From assembly GCA_900770015.1 (NCBI GenBank), contig CAAGIU010000245.1:1-6664 (forward strand): a stretch of DNA of 6,664 nucleotides. The letters are read 5' to 3'. This DNA is from an uncultured Oscillospiraceae bacterium (GTDB lineage: Bacteria > Bacillota_A > Clostridia > Oscillospirales > Oscillospiraceae). Within the stretch, counting starts at the first letter, position 1; each line of letters begins with the position of its first letter. Of this stretch, positions 1 through 6,049 are shown piece by piece. The notes below the pieces were generated by a model. That model was not told the DNA's origin. It ran no database searches and saw nothing but the letters and a program-made list of their open reading frames with translations. The position numbers and the translations under genes were made by a program.

Positions 1-678
1 CGGGACACCTATGGCCGCAGCGGCTATGTTGTCCGTCACACAGACTTGGTGGAAGCGTACAAGGGCATGGATCTGACCCCGAAGAAACCAGCGTACACGG
101 TCCTGCTGGAGCTGACGAAGGGATGGTTCCATGATTCTGCGTATGACAGTGAAAAGACCGTCCAGCTGTGGTTCCCGTCATCCCCTGCCGCGATGGACCA
201 CGCACTGAATGAGCTGGGAGCGGCAACATGGGCTGAAGTATCTTTCCAATGCATTGACTGCCGCGTCCCCGCTCTGATGGATGCCGTCAGCAGTGCTAAC
301 AATGTGGCGGAAGTCGACCGGTTCAGTCAGTGGCTGGACAACATCCCGCAGGAGAAGCTGGCTGGATACAAGGCATTGCTGGCGGCTACCCAATGCCAGG
401 ACCTGCAAAACGCCATGATGCTGATGGACGCGTTGGACAGTTATATCTTCACCCCCGGCTTCAGCTCCCCGGAGGATGTGGCCAGAGGTGAGTTGAAAGT
501 CACCATGGCGGAGAGCGATGCGGAGATCCTGCTGCCCCACGTCAACCTGTATACCTATGGGGAGGCCCTGCTCCAGAGCCAACACGCCATCCTGACGGAA
601 TATGGAGTGATCGAGCGGCAGGACGGACAGCCTGTGCTGACCCAGCAATCTCAGGAAATGGGGATGAAAATGAAATGA
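1..678 (+). CDS. ArdA-like antirestriction protein, 5' end cut by window
   Basis: ArdA proteins are acidic DNA mimics that bind type I restriction-modification enzymes in the cytoplasm and protect incoming mobile DNA. The frame is open from base 1 and gives 225 visible residues. The GTG at 46 and ATG at 67 lack a convincing ribosome binding site, and the frame continues upstream of both, so the true start is probably outside the window. Support for ArdA is a pattern match: a helical segment (AEVDRFSQWLDNIPQEKL), then LDSYIFTPGFSSPEDVARGEL, then NLYTYGEALLQ followed by LTEYGVIERQDG. This follows the usual ArdA order 'helix / Leu-Asp-x-Tyr...PG / Tyr-Gly / Tyr-Gly'. The chain has about two acidic residues per basic one, as expected for a DNA mimic. 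It ends in EMGMKMK and its stop overlaps the next ATG (ATGA). The family is fairly likely; antirestriction activity is inferred. The unseen N-terminus could carry another domain. Confidence 0.62.
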   Translation, partial: RDTYGRSGYVVRHTDLVEAYKGMDLTPKKPAYTVLLELTKGWFHDSAYDSEKTVQLWFPSSPAAMDHALNELGAATWAEVSFQCIDCRVPALMDAVSSANNVAEVDRFSQWLDNIPQEKLAGYKALLAATQCQDLQNAMMLMDALDSYIFTPGFSSPEDVARGELKVTMAESDAEILLPHVNLYTYGEALLQSQHAILTEYGVIERQDGQPVLTQQSQEMGMKMK

Positions 679-1802
679 ACAAGGAACAATTCTGGCACAT
701 TGTAGATGACGTGCGTACCAGCGCCGATCCCAGGGATCAGGGAGCGATACTGTATGCACTCCGCGAGCGGCTTCGACTATTGCCCTCGAAGGAGATCATG
801 GACTGGCATGAGATATTTCATTTCTATCAAGATGTAGCCTATCGTGACGAGCTTTTGGCGGCAAGCGGCGCCATGGGCGCCCACTGCTCAGATGACGGAT
901 TTACGGACTTCCGCAGCTGGCTGATCTCCCAGGGCAGGGATGTCTATATGGCCGCGCTGAAGGACCCGGAATCTCTTGCCGAAGTGGATACCGAGGGGCA
1001 GAGTCTCAATTTTGAGGAGTACGCTTACGCCGCATCCAAAGCCTATGCCCAGCGCAAGGCGTATGAAGCCGGTCCGCTGACAGACGTCATCCGGGACTAC
1101 ATCAACTGGGCGTCGCAGTCTGAGCAGCAGGTGTTGGATCGCCTGATGAGAGCGTCGCCTCATAAGAAGAATCTCAGCGTAGGCATTGCCAATGCTTTCC
1201 TACAGAGGTGTTTGGAGTTGAAATATGATCTGTATGAAGATTTGCAACAGATCCCATCGAATCCTAAACTGCTGGACAGCCTGATGGAAGATATCCCGGA
1301 AAAGCGGGACTTCGACCCGAACTGGACGCTGGAGGATCTGCCGCGGATTTTCCCACGCCTCTGCCAAAAATACGAGGCTCAGATGGTCACTTGGTCTGCT
1401 AAGGGACCGTTGCCTGTAAAAGCGGTAGAGCAATACTATTCATTTCGCGCGGATTGCCCGACAGCCAACGCCGTTCGCCGAAGAGTCGGGACGCTGACTG
1501 CCGACGAGGAAGCCATACTTGCCGCAATCGTCCTGCGCTACGATCCGAAATCGACAGAACGGGCAATGGAACTGTTGGATCATGCTTCTGAGTATGCGAT
1601 CCTGAAAGGCGTGAACTGCTACGAGTCATTGGGCAGGTACTATCTTGCCCATGAAACCTCCGTACCGGAGGAGTTGTATGAATACATGAATCTGGATGCG
1701 CTGGGTTGCCGTTACGAAGACGAGCATCCCGGCGTTTTTGTCGGCAATGCCTATGTGCAGTATCCATCCCAGACGCAGACTATGAGCATGAAGATGAAAT
1801 AG
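675..1802 (+). CDS. DUF4240 protein with C-terminal ArdA-like segment
   Basis: This 375-aa protein has two recognisable parts. Residues 1-128 match DUF4240: an N-terminal EQFWHIVDD, then CSDDGF at 71-76, FRSWLISQGR at 79-88, ALKDPESLAEV at 95-104 and a Tyr/Ala-rich helix at 114-127. DUF4240 has no established biochemical role that I know of. Residues about 130-250 are a helical linker I do not recognise. Residues about 262-364 line up with the C-terminal part of the preceding ArdA-like protein: NAVRRRVGTLTADEEAIL, then AMELLDHASEYAIL, CYESLGRYYLA, VPEELYEYMNLDALG and GNAYVQY. The gene starts within the stop codon of its neighbour (ATGA), with a purine-rich AGGAAATGGGG upstream, so translation is probably coupled. 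The product ends in TMSMKMK, and a strong terminator follows. The DUF4240 call is firm. The ArdA-like call for the C-terminus is a by-eye alignment. Confidence 0.75.
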   Translation: MNKEQFWHIVDDVRTSADPRDQGAILYALRERLRLLPSKEIMDWHEIFHFYQDVAYRDELLAASGAMGAHCSDDGFTDFRSWLISQGRDVYMAALKDPESLAEVDTEGQSLNFEEYAYAASKAYAQRKAYEAGPLTDVIRDYINWASQSEQQVLDRLMRASPHKKNLSVGIANAFLQRCLELKYDLYEDLQQIPSNPKLLDSLMEDIPEKRDFDPNWTLEDLPRIFPRLCQKYEAQMVTWSAKGPLPVKAVEQYYSFRADCPTANAVRRRVGTLTADEEAILAAIVLRYDPKSTERAMELLDHASEYAILKGVNCYESLGRYYLAHETSVPEELYEYMNLDALGCRYEDEHPGVFVGNAYVQYPSQTQTMSMKMK

Positions 1803-1843
1803 CATATCGCCATCCGCCATTGCGAATTTGAAAATCAGATTTA

Positions 1844-1884
1844 GGGGCCGTTTTCCGAAAGGGGAAACGGCCCCTTCTTTTTTT
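1844..1884 (+). terminator. Intrinsic terminator after the DUF4240 gene
   Basis: A perfect 10-bp stem (GGGGCCGTTT at 1844-1853 with AAACGGCCCC at 1865-1874) extends inward by CC/GG pairs and closes on a GAAA-type loop. TTCTTTTTTT follows at 1875-1884. This is a textbook rho-independent terminator. It sits 42 nt after the stop at 1802 and 41 nt before the next start. No other gene lies in the 123-nt gap (1803-1925), and I see no convincing -35/-10 pair there. Confidence 0.93.
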
Positions 1885-1925
1885 ATGCCCTTTTTCGGAA
1901 AACCAGGCTCCGGAAAGGAAAGAAA

Positions 1926-2240
1926 ATGCGTGAAGAAAAGCTGCTTGCATACCTAAAGGGTGCCTGCGCCGGCAGACAATATCGCGTCAGCGGTGCCGAG
2001 TTGGAACGGGTTCTTTGCATCAGTGGTACAGACCTGAGGAAGTTGGTGAACCGCCTCAGGCGCAAAGGATATCCAATCGGCAGCGACCGAAACGGCTATT
2101 TTTACGCCGTCACTGCAAGCGAGATCTACTCCACCATCCGCCAACTTCAGAGCATGGTAGCTGGATTGGAGGCGGCAATCCGTGGACTGGAGACATCCAT
2201 GGACCGTTTTCAGGAGCGTGAGGGAACTCGTCATGGCTAA
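1926..2240 (+). CDS. Small winged-helix DNA-binding protein with coiled-coil tail
   Basis: This is a 104-aa putative DNA-binding regulator. Residues 4-61 read as a winged helix-turn-helix: helix LLAYLKGA, helix SGAELERVL, recognition-type helix SGTDLRKLVNRLRRKG rich in Arg/Lys, then a beta-wing YPIGSDRNGYFYAV. Residues 67-95 form a perfect heptad pattern (I67, I71, L74, V78, L81, I85, L88, M92, F95), predicting a parallel coiled-coil dimer. The start at 1926 is supported by the purine-rich GGAAAGGAAAG just upstream. The last 8 nt overlap the methylase start (ATGGCTAA), so the two are probably translationally coupled. Small wHTH proteins of this type are common in phages and conjugative elements. 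The DNA target is unknown; regulation of its own operon is an inference from position. Confidence 0.75.
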   Translation: MREEKLLAYLKGACAGRQYRVSGAELERVLCISGTDLRKLVNRLRRKGYPIGSDRNGYFYAVTASEIYSTIRQLQSMVAGLEAAIRGLETSMDRFQEREGTRHG

Positions 2241-3225
2241 GCCCCCCTTTCCCTGGATTGGAAGCAAGGAGAAGCTCGCCCCCTACATCCTTCCAGCATT
2301 TCCTCCGAAGCTCCGGCAGTATGTGGAGCCTTTCGGCGGCAGCGGTGCCGTGCTGTTAGCTCTTCCCCCAGATTCAAACCGACTGGACATCTACAACGAT
2401 TTGGATTCGGAGTTGGTCAATCTGTTCTCCTGCATTAAGGAACGTTCCAACGTTCTGATGCGAGAACTGAAATTTTTGCCTATTCAATCCAGAACGTTGT
2501 TCGAATACTACCGCGACTTTGTAGCACACAAGGATGTCTATTATCAAAACATTCAGGAGGAGATCGCTTGTCTGGGTGACCGCTCCTGCTTTACGGAGGA
2601 GCAAGCCGGAGAACTGCTCCCCATCTTCAAGGAACGGCTTCGGCTCTATGATGTGAAGCGGGCGGCAGCTTTCTACAAGGCCATCCGTGGCAGCTTCAGC
2701 GGGACAGTTACTTCCTACGGCGTGAAGGGTGTAGATATAGAGCACTTTCTCGGCCTGTTTCCCGCGGTGTCCGAGCGGCTAAAAGATGTGCCGCTGGAAA
2801 ACAAGAACGCTCTACAGCTCATTCGGGAACGGGATCGCAAGGGAGGACTAATCTATTCGGATCCGCCCTATGTCACGACTGAAAAGATTTACCGTGTATC
2901 TCGCAACATTCGAACTATCCGTCGCATCCGCCATTTCCACGTCCGTTTGTGGCAGGTGCTTTCCCAGTGCAAGGGCTATATCGTAGTCTCCTACAACGAC
3001 TGTCCCTTCATTCGAAAGCTCTACCAGGATTATTACATTTTAGCTTTTCGCCGGAATAATCCGCTGTCGCAGAAAAAAGGCGCGGAATTCGGTGAACTCA
3101 TCATCACCAACTACGATCCAGAACCATACCTGAACCGTCAGATGAGCCTCTTTGACGGGCAGTTGGGGGATCTGGAACTGAAAGTGATCCATCGGCCTGA
3201 CCGACCGATCAAATATCATTCATGA
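2233..3225 (+). CDS. D12-class DNA adenine N6-methyltransferase (Dam family)
   Basis: This enzyme transfers a methyl group from S-adenosylmethionine to the N6 of adenine in a short DNA site. The 330-aa product shows the alpha-type (D12) motif order: PFPWIGSKEKLAPYI at residues 5-19 (motif X), EPFGGSGAV at 32-40 (motif I, AdoMet binding), IYNDLDSELVNLF at 53-65 (motif II), and the catalytic DPPY at 210-213. After these come a VVSYND segment and a C-terminal FGELIITNYD block. It is somewhat longer than E. coli Dam (278 aa). I chose ATG 2233 over the in-frame ATG at 2182 because the family begins at PFPWIG, a GTGAGGGA ribosome binding site precedes it at suitable distance, and 2182 lies deep in the upstream gene. 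No restriction endonuclease gene lies beside it, so it looks like an orphan methylase. Likely roles are protection of the element from host restriction or epigenetic control. The target site (GATC or other) cannot be read from the sequence. Confidence 0.95.
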   Translation: MAKPPFPWIGSKEKLAPYILPAFPPKLRQYVEPFGGSGAVLLALPPDSNRLDIYNDLDSELVNLFSCIKERSNVLMRELKFLPIQSRTLFEYYRDFVAHKDVYYQNIQEEIACLGDRSCFTEEQAGELLPIFKERLRLYDVKRAAAFYKAIRGSFSGTVTSYGVKGVDIEHFLGLFPAVSERLKDVPLENKNALQLIRERDRKGGLIYSDPPYVTTEKIYRVSRNIRTIRRIRHFHVRLWQVLSQCKGYIVVSYNDCPFIRKLYQDYYILAFRRNNPLSQKKGAEFGELIITNYDPEPYLNRQMSLFDGQLGDLELKVIHRPDRPIKYHS

Positions 3226-3226
3226 A

Positions 3227-3232
3227 AAGGAG
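3227..3232 (+). promoter_or_regulatory. Ribosome binding site AAGGAG deciding the start at 3243
   Basis: AAGGAG lies 10 nt before ATG 3243. The alternative in-frame ATG at 3222, which overlaps the methylase stop, has no such site. It would also add MKRRTIT ahead of the first AbrB-like strand. Confidence 0.8.
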
Positions 3233-3242
3233 AACGATTACT

Positions 3243-3761
3243 ATGAAATTCAAGATTTGCCATGATCCCGAAAGAAAGGCCCTCTCTATCCCCCGCGCTG
3301 CACTTCAAATCTCAGGCCTTGACGGTCAGGATGAACTGAATCTTCATGCGGATGACGGCTGCGTCCTGCTTTTACCGGAGCGCCCCACCGCGGGGGAGGC
3401 GGTGAAGACCATCCAAATGCTGGTCGACATCAACACCCAGCTCATCTCTGACCTGGCGGCAGCCAGCCGTCGAGCCATGGATGAGGCGGAGTGCGAGTGC
3501 CTGAACTGCGGACACCGAACTTCCTGCTTTGGTATCTGCATCCCGCCTTGCCAGCTGGAAGAAGCGGGGATCGATCCCGAATCTGAACTGGCCACCTGTG
3601 TGCAGGAGGGCAGAATCATTGTCCAGCCCATGGAAAAGCCCGACGCAGATCAGCTCCTGGATGAACTGGATGAAGATCTGTGCTCCATGCTGACCGATTC
3701 CGGCGTCCTGCTGGCGGGCGTCCACCGCCTCCTGATGCACGAGGGGTACTGTCATGAATGA
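3243..3761 (+). CDS. AbrB/SpoVT-like protein with two half-domains and a Cys cluster
   Basis: This 172-aa protein appears to contain two copies of a SpoVT/AbrB-type beta-hairpin module. Residues 13-45 and 97-129 align without gaps over 33 positions, sharing I-P, L, G, D, E-L, G and a final P. The shared pattern is IP-x3-L-x3-G-[LI]-D-x3-EL-x6-G-x-[VI]-[LI]-[LV]-x-P. AbrB-like proteins bind DNA as swapped-hairpin dimers and act as transition-state regulators or antitoxins. Between and within the repeats are C84, C86, C89, C95, C99 and C103, a spacing that could bind zinc. A helix at about 48-82 links the copies, and the C-terminus (131-172) is acidic and helical. The last 8 nt overlap the next gene (ATGAATGA), and 17 nt separate this gene from the methylase. 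No toxin gene is evident beside it, so a regulatory role is favoured over a toxin-antitoxin one. DNA binding is inferred. Confidence 0.65.
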   Translation: MKFKICHDPERKALSIPRAALQISGLDGQDELNLHADDGCVLLLPERPTAGEAVKTIQMLVDINTQLISDLAAASRRAMDEAECECLNCGHRTSCFGICIPPCQLEEAGIDPESELATCVQEGRIIVQPMEKPDADQLLDELDEDLCSMLTDSGVLLAGVHRLLMHEGYCHE

Positions 3762-4485
3762 TACCTACCTCTATCCATGGGGGTCCAAGGATGCCAGGAG
3801 CCGGAACGAGATCGCACTCTGGCGTGAGAGCTATCGAGCCAATGTGGCGTGCAGGCAGGCCATTGAAGACGCCATCCGGCAGAATTTTGACGGAATGCAC
3901 CTCTCTTCTGACTGTCTGAAGCCTGTGCTGGAGGAGTACGGCTACAAGCGCACGGCCTGGGTCCTTGCTAATACGCTGCACGAACTCAAGTCGGACGGGC
4001 GCTTCAGCCAGTCCAACAAGCTCTGGGCGGAGCGCTTCTACATTCCCGCAGATCCCGACCACAACAGCGATTTCACAGTTCGCAGCCACCCCGCCGTGCT
4101 GGACGGTTTCGTGGATCTGTACCGGAAAGCATATCAGGATTTGGGCCTGTTTGGTCCTGAGCATTGCACAGGTGACCGGAGCGAGCAGGACTTTACAGGC
4201 AAGGTGCTGGTACTCAGCCCTGATACGCTGAAGGAATCCTGCTGGCGTCAGGAGGATCAGCTCTGGTACGCCCACGACGGCTTCGGCTGCAGCCCCCACG
4301 CCAGAGGGCGTTCTGTTCGTTGTACCTGCCTGGGCGACGGAGAGATGACACGCTGGAACCGCTCGGATTTTGTAGGTGTTCTGAAGGAGGAATACCTGCC
4401 GGACTGGGCGCTGGAAAAGCTGGATGCACTGCGCGGGCAGGAGCAGACGGATGCCCCCGCCATGGGCGGCATGACGATGAAATAA
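3754..4485 (+). CDS. DUF3849 domain protein
   Basis: This 243-aa protein matches DUF3849, a family of unknown function found in clostridial mobile elements. The N-terminal signature is clear: YLYPWGSKDARSRNEIALWRE at residues 5-25 (residue 15 being Arg), RANVACRQAIEDAIRQNFDG at 28-47, then WVLANTLHELKSDGRFS at 69-85 and NKLWAERF at 88-95. The region at 150-222 is a second conserved-looking block, with LWYAHDGFGCSPHARGRSV, CLGDGE and RWNRSDFVGV; I cannot assign it to a named domain. It starts inside the stop of the AbrB-like gene (ATGAATGA), preceded by a weak GAGGGG site, which suggests translational coupling. There is no signal peptide or membrane segment, so it is probably cytoplasmic. It ends in AMGGMTMK, like the Met/Lys tails of the two genes in region 1. 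No function is proposed. Confidence 0.82.
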   Translation: MNDTYLYPWGSKDARSRNEIALWRESYRANVACRQAIEDAIRQNFDGMHLSSDCLKPVLEEYGYKRTAWVLANTLHELKSDGRFSQSNKLWAERFYIPADPDHNSDFTVRSHPAVLDGFVDLYRKAYQDLGLFGPEHCTGDRSEQDFTGKVLVLSPDTLKESCWRQEDQLWYAHDGFGCSPHARGRSVRCTCLGDGEMTRWNRSDFVGVLKEEYLPDWALEKLDALRGQEQTDAPAMGGMTMK

Positions 4486-4491
4486 AGGAGG
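4486..4491 (+). promoter_or_regulatory. Ribosome binding site AGGAGG deciding the start at 4500
   Basis: A perfect AGGAGG lies directly after the DUF3849 stop codon and 8 nt before ATG 4500. It fixes that start over upstream in-frame codons inside the previous gene. Confidence 0.88.
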
Positions 4492-4499
4492 AAACACGA

Positions 4500-5132
4500 A
4501 TGTGCGTGACATTTTACACCGTGGACGATCTCCGCCCCGGACGCTGTACCGGCTGGAATATCCGGCGGTTTCAGGCGCTGAAGGACGCCATCTCCCATTA
4601 CCGTACGCTTCCCGCTGAGGGAACCCGCATCCTCGGCATGGCGGATGAAGGCCGTGTTTGGGAGCTGATCCGCTGTGTCCGCCTGTTCCCCGGCGAAGTG
4701 CAGGGGGAGGATGTGCTGGCAGCGGATTACCGCGCCTGTGGTCTGATGCGAGAACTGCCGGAGCTGAAGAAAGCGCTGGATACCTGCGTCGATGAGCTGC
4801 GCCCCCGCTATATGCTGGAGCCTGAGCGAATGGTCCCCATCCCCACGGGGAAAAAGCTGCGGGAGGAGCTGCGGGACAAATTGCTCTGGCGTGGACATGG
4901 CGGGAAATACGATTCCGCGATCCGCTCCATGTATGTTTACGGCGTTGGCTGGGTCTCGCCCCAGGATGTGAAGAAACAGGGACCGCTCCCGCTGGTCCTG
5001 TGCTATAAGGTAGACGCCATGACCAAGGAGGGGGCGTATCTGTCGCTGGAACCGGAACCCTGGGAGTACCAGCTGATGCTGAAGTACACGAAAAGATATT
5101 ATGAAGATGAAAATAGGAGGAACATGAAATGA
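4500..5132 (+). CDS. Conserved-looking protein of unknown function, 210 aa
   Basis: I do not recognise this family. The 210-aa product is predicted to be cytoplasmic, with no signal peptide or membrane segment. Residues 1-75 appear to form a compact alpha/beta unit: CVTFYTVDDLRPG, then a helix RRFQALKDAISHYRTL, strand TRILGMA, and VWELIRCVRLFPGEV. Residues 86-130 are charged and helical, including GKKLREELRDKLLWR. Residues 143-190 hold hydrophobic strands (MYVYGVGWVS, PLPLVLCYKVD). Six cysteines are scattered without a clear metal-binding pattern. The start is set by a perfect AGGAGG. The last 20 nt contain the ribosome binding site of the next gene, and the stop overlaps its ATG (ATGA). Lying between an intracellular DUF3849 gene and a cell-surface pair, it may belong to either group. 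The ending NRRNMK weakly resembles the Met/Lys tails of its neighbours, but may only reflect the embedded AGGAGG. Confidence 0.8.
   Translation: MCVTFYTVDDLRPGRCTGWNIRRFQALKDAISHYRTLPAEGTRILGMADEGRVWELIRCVRLFPGEVQGEDVLAADYRACGLMRELPELKKALDTCVDELRPRYMLEPERMVPIPTGKKLREELRDKLLWRGHGGKYDSAIRSMYVYGVGWVSPQDVKKQGPLPLVLCYKVDAMTKEGAYLSLEPEPWEYQLMLKYTKRYYEDENRRNMK
5115..5120 (+). promoter_or_regulatory. Ribosome binding site AGGAGG inside the upstream gene
   Basis: AGGAGG lies in the last codons of the 210-aa gene, 8 nt before ATG 5129. It supports the start of the secreted membrane protein at the ATGA overlap. Confidence 0.88.
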
Positions 5133-6049
5133 AACGAATGCTTTCCCTTTGCGCCGCGGCGCTGTGCCTGACCATGGCACTGGCCCCCACCGCTCTGGCA
5201 GCGGACTTTGAGACCGCCCCGCCCAATGCCAAGGTCTGCTACCCCACCTCCATCGTCCGCAGCGACGATGGGACGGAACTGAAGAAAATCTATGATCTGG
5301 GGCCCGAGGATGACCCTGCCGGAATCCCCCGCTCGGATTTCCAGAAGGATGGCTTCCAGTATACCCTGACGGACCTGCTCAAGCAGGAACTGCCGGAAAA
5401 TGAGAGCCGCCAGCATACGGAGACCGTCACCCTCCAGAGCAAGAAGAAGGATATGGAATCCGTGCTGGCCCTGCTGCCCCAGGAAAAAGAGTTCATCACC
5501 GACGATGGACTCATTGGGAACCTGACGCTCCGACTTGATACCGTGCAGGTGGAGCCTGCGGGCTATGGCAGCTCCACTAAGGAGGTCTCCGCCACGCGCA
5601 GCTATCCCAACCTGACGGGACAGGATACCCAGTACATCCCCAAGAGCATTGAGGAAAACGGACGTACCCTGACGCTGCAGGAGATCCAGTGGCAGACGGA
5701 CAACACCGCCACCACGGACGGTTACGCCCTGGGCGACCGCTATACCGCCATCGCCACCTACACCGGCAGCGCCACCAGCAGCTATGTCACCGGCTACACG
5801 GTCACGGCAGAATACACCGGCACAGTCAGCCGCATTGCCCTGAACCGTGTGCGCTATGTTGCCATCTTCGAAGGCACACCCATCCAGCCCGCACTGCCTG
5901 TGGAAACCGATGCAGGCACCCCGGCCTTCCGTTGGTCCTATGTGCTGATTCCCCTGGGTGTTGTCGCTGTGGCAGGCGCAGGAATCGGCGGAGCGCTGCT
6001 GTTGAAGCACAGGAAAGAAAACGCTGATGAGGAGGACGCGGAAGAATGA
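5129..6049 (+). CDS. Secreted, C-terminally membrane-anchored surface protein
   Basis: This 306-aa protein is predicted to be exported and anchored in the cell membrane. Residues 1-24 form a Sec signal peptide (MKRM, hydrophobic core, TALA before the likely cleavage site). Residues 25-267 are extracellular and beta-rich, with a Thr/Ser/Tyr-rich stretch at about 185-235 (including SYVTGYTVTAEYTGTVS). A single transmembrane helix spans about 270-292, followed by KHRK and an acidic cytoplasmic tail (DEEDAEE). LPVET at 256-260 lies upstream of the helix about where a sorting signal would be, but it is not a standard LPxTG and the acidic tail is atypical, so plain membrane anchoring is favoured. 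The gene overlaps both neighbours by ATGA. Its tail codons carry the GAGGAGG site (6029-6035) used by the sortase gene. It shares a short mature N-terminal motif with that sortase. Role unknown; a partner or substrate of the sortase is the natural inference. Confidence 0.85.
   Translation: MKRMLSLCAAALCLTMALAPTALAADFETAPPNAKVCYPTSIVRSDDGTELKKIYDLGPEDDPAGIPRSDFQKDGFQYTLTDLLKQELPENESRQHTETVTLQSKKKDMESVLALLPQEKEFITDDGLIGNLTLRLDTVQVEPAGYGSSTKEVSATRSYPNLTGQDTQYIPKSIEENGRTLTLQEIQWQTDNTATTDGYALGDRYTAIATYTGSATSSYVTGYTVTAEYTGTVSRIALNRVRYVAIFEGTPIQPALPVETDAGTPAFRWSYVLIPLGVVAVAGAGIGGALLLKHRKENADEEDAEE

Noticed and set aside
46..678. Start of the first gene at GTG 46
   Set aside because: No ribosome binding site precedes it and the same frame is open back to base 1 with protein-like sequence (YGRSGYVVRHTDLVEAY), so the gene most likely begins upstream of the window.
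1885..1925. Second hairpin or ribosome-site-masking structure after the terminator
   Set aside because: Only short T/A pairing around CGG and an imperfect match between the T-tract and the purine-rich site were found; neither is strong enough to claim a regulatory RNA.
2182..2232. Upstream ATG for the methylase at 2182
   Set aside because: It would add 17 residues overlapping the winged-helix gene, and the family begins right at the PFPWIG motif that follows ATG 2233.
3616..5232. Long minus-strand open frame of 538 codons
   Set aside because: It lies opposite four well-supported + strand genes, shows no recognisable domain, has low-complexity Arg/Pro/Ala/His-rich composition typical of a GC-rich antisense frame, and crosses gene borders.
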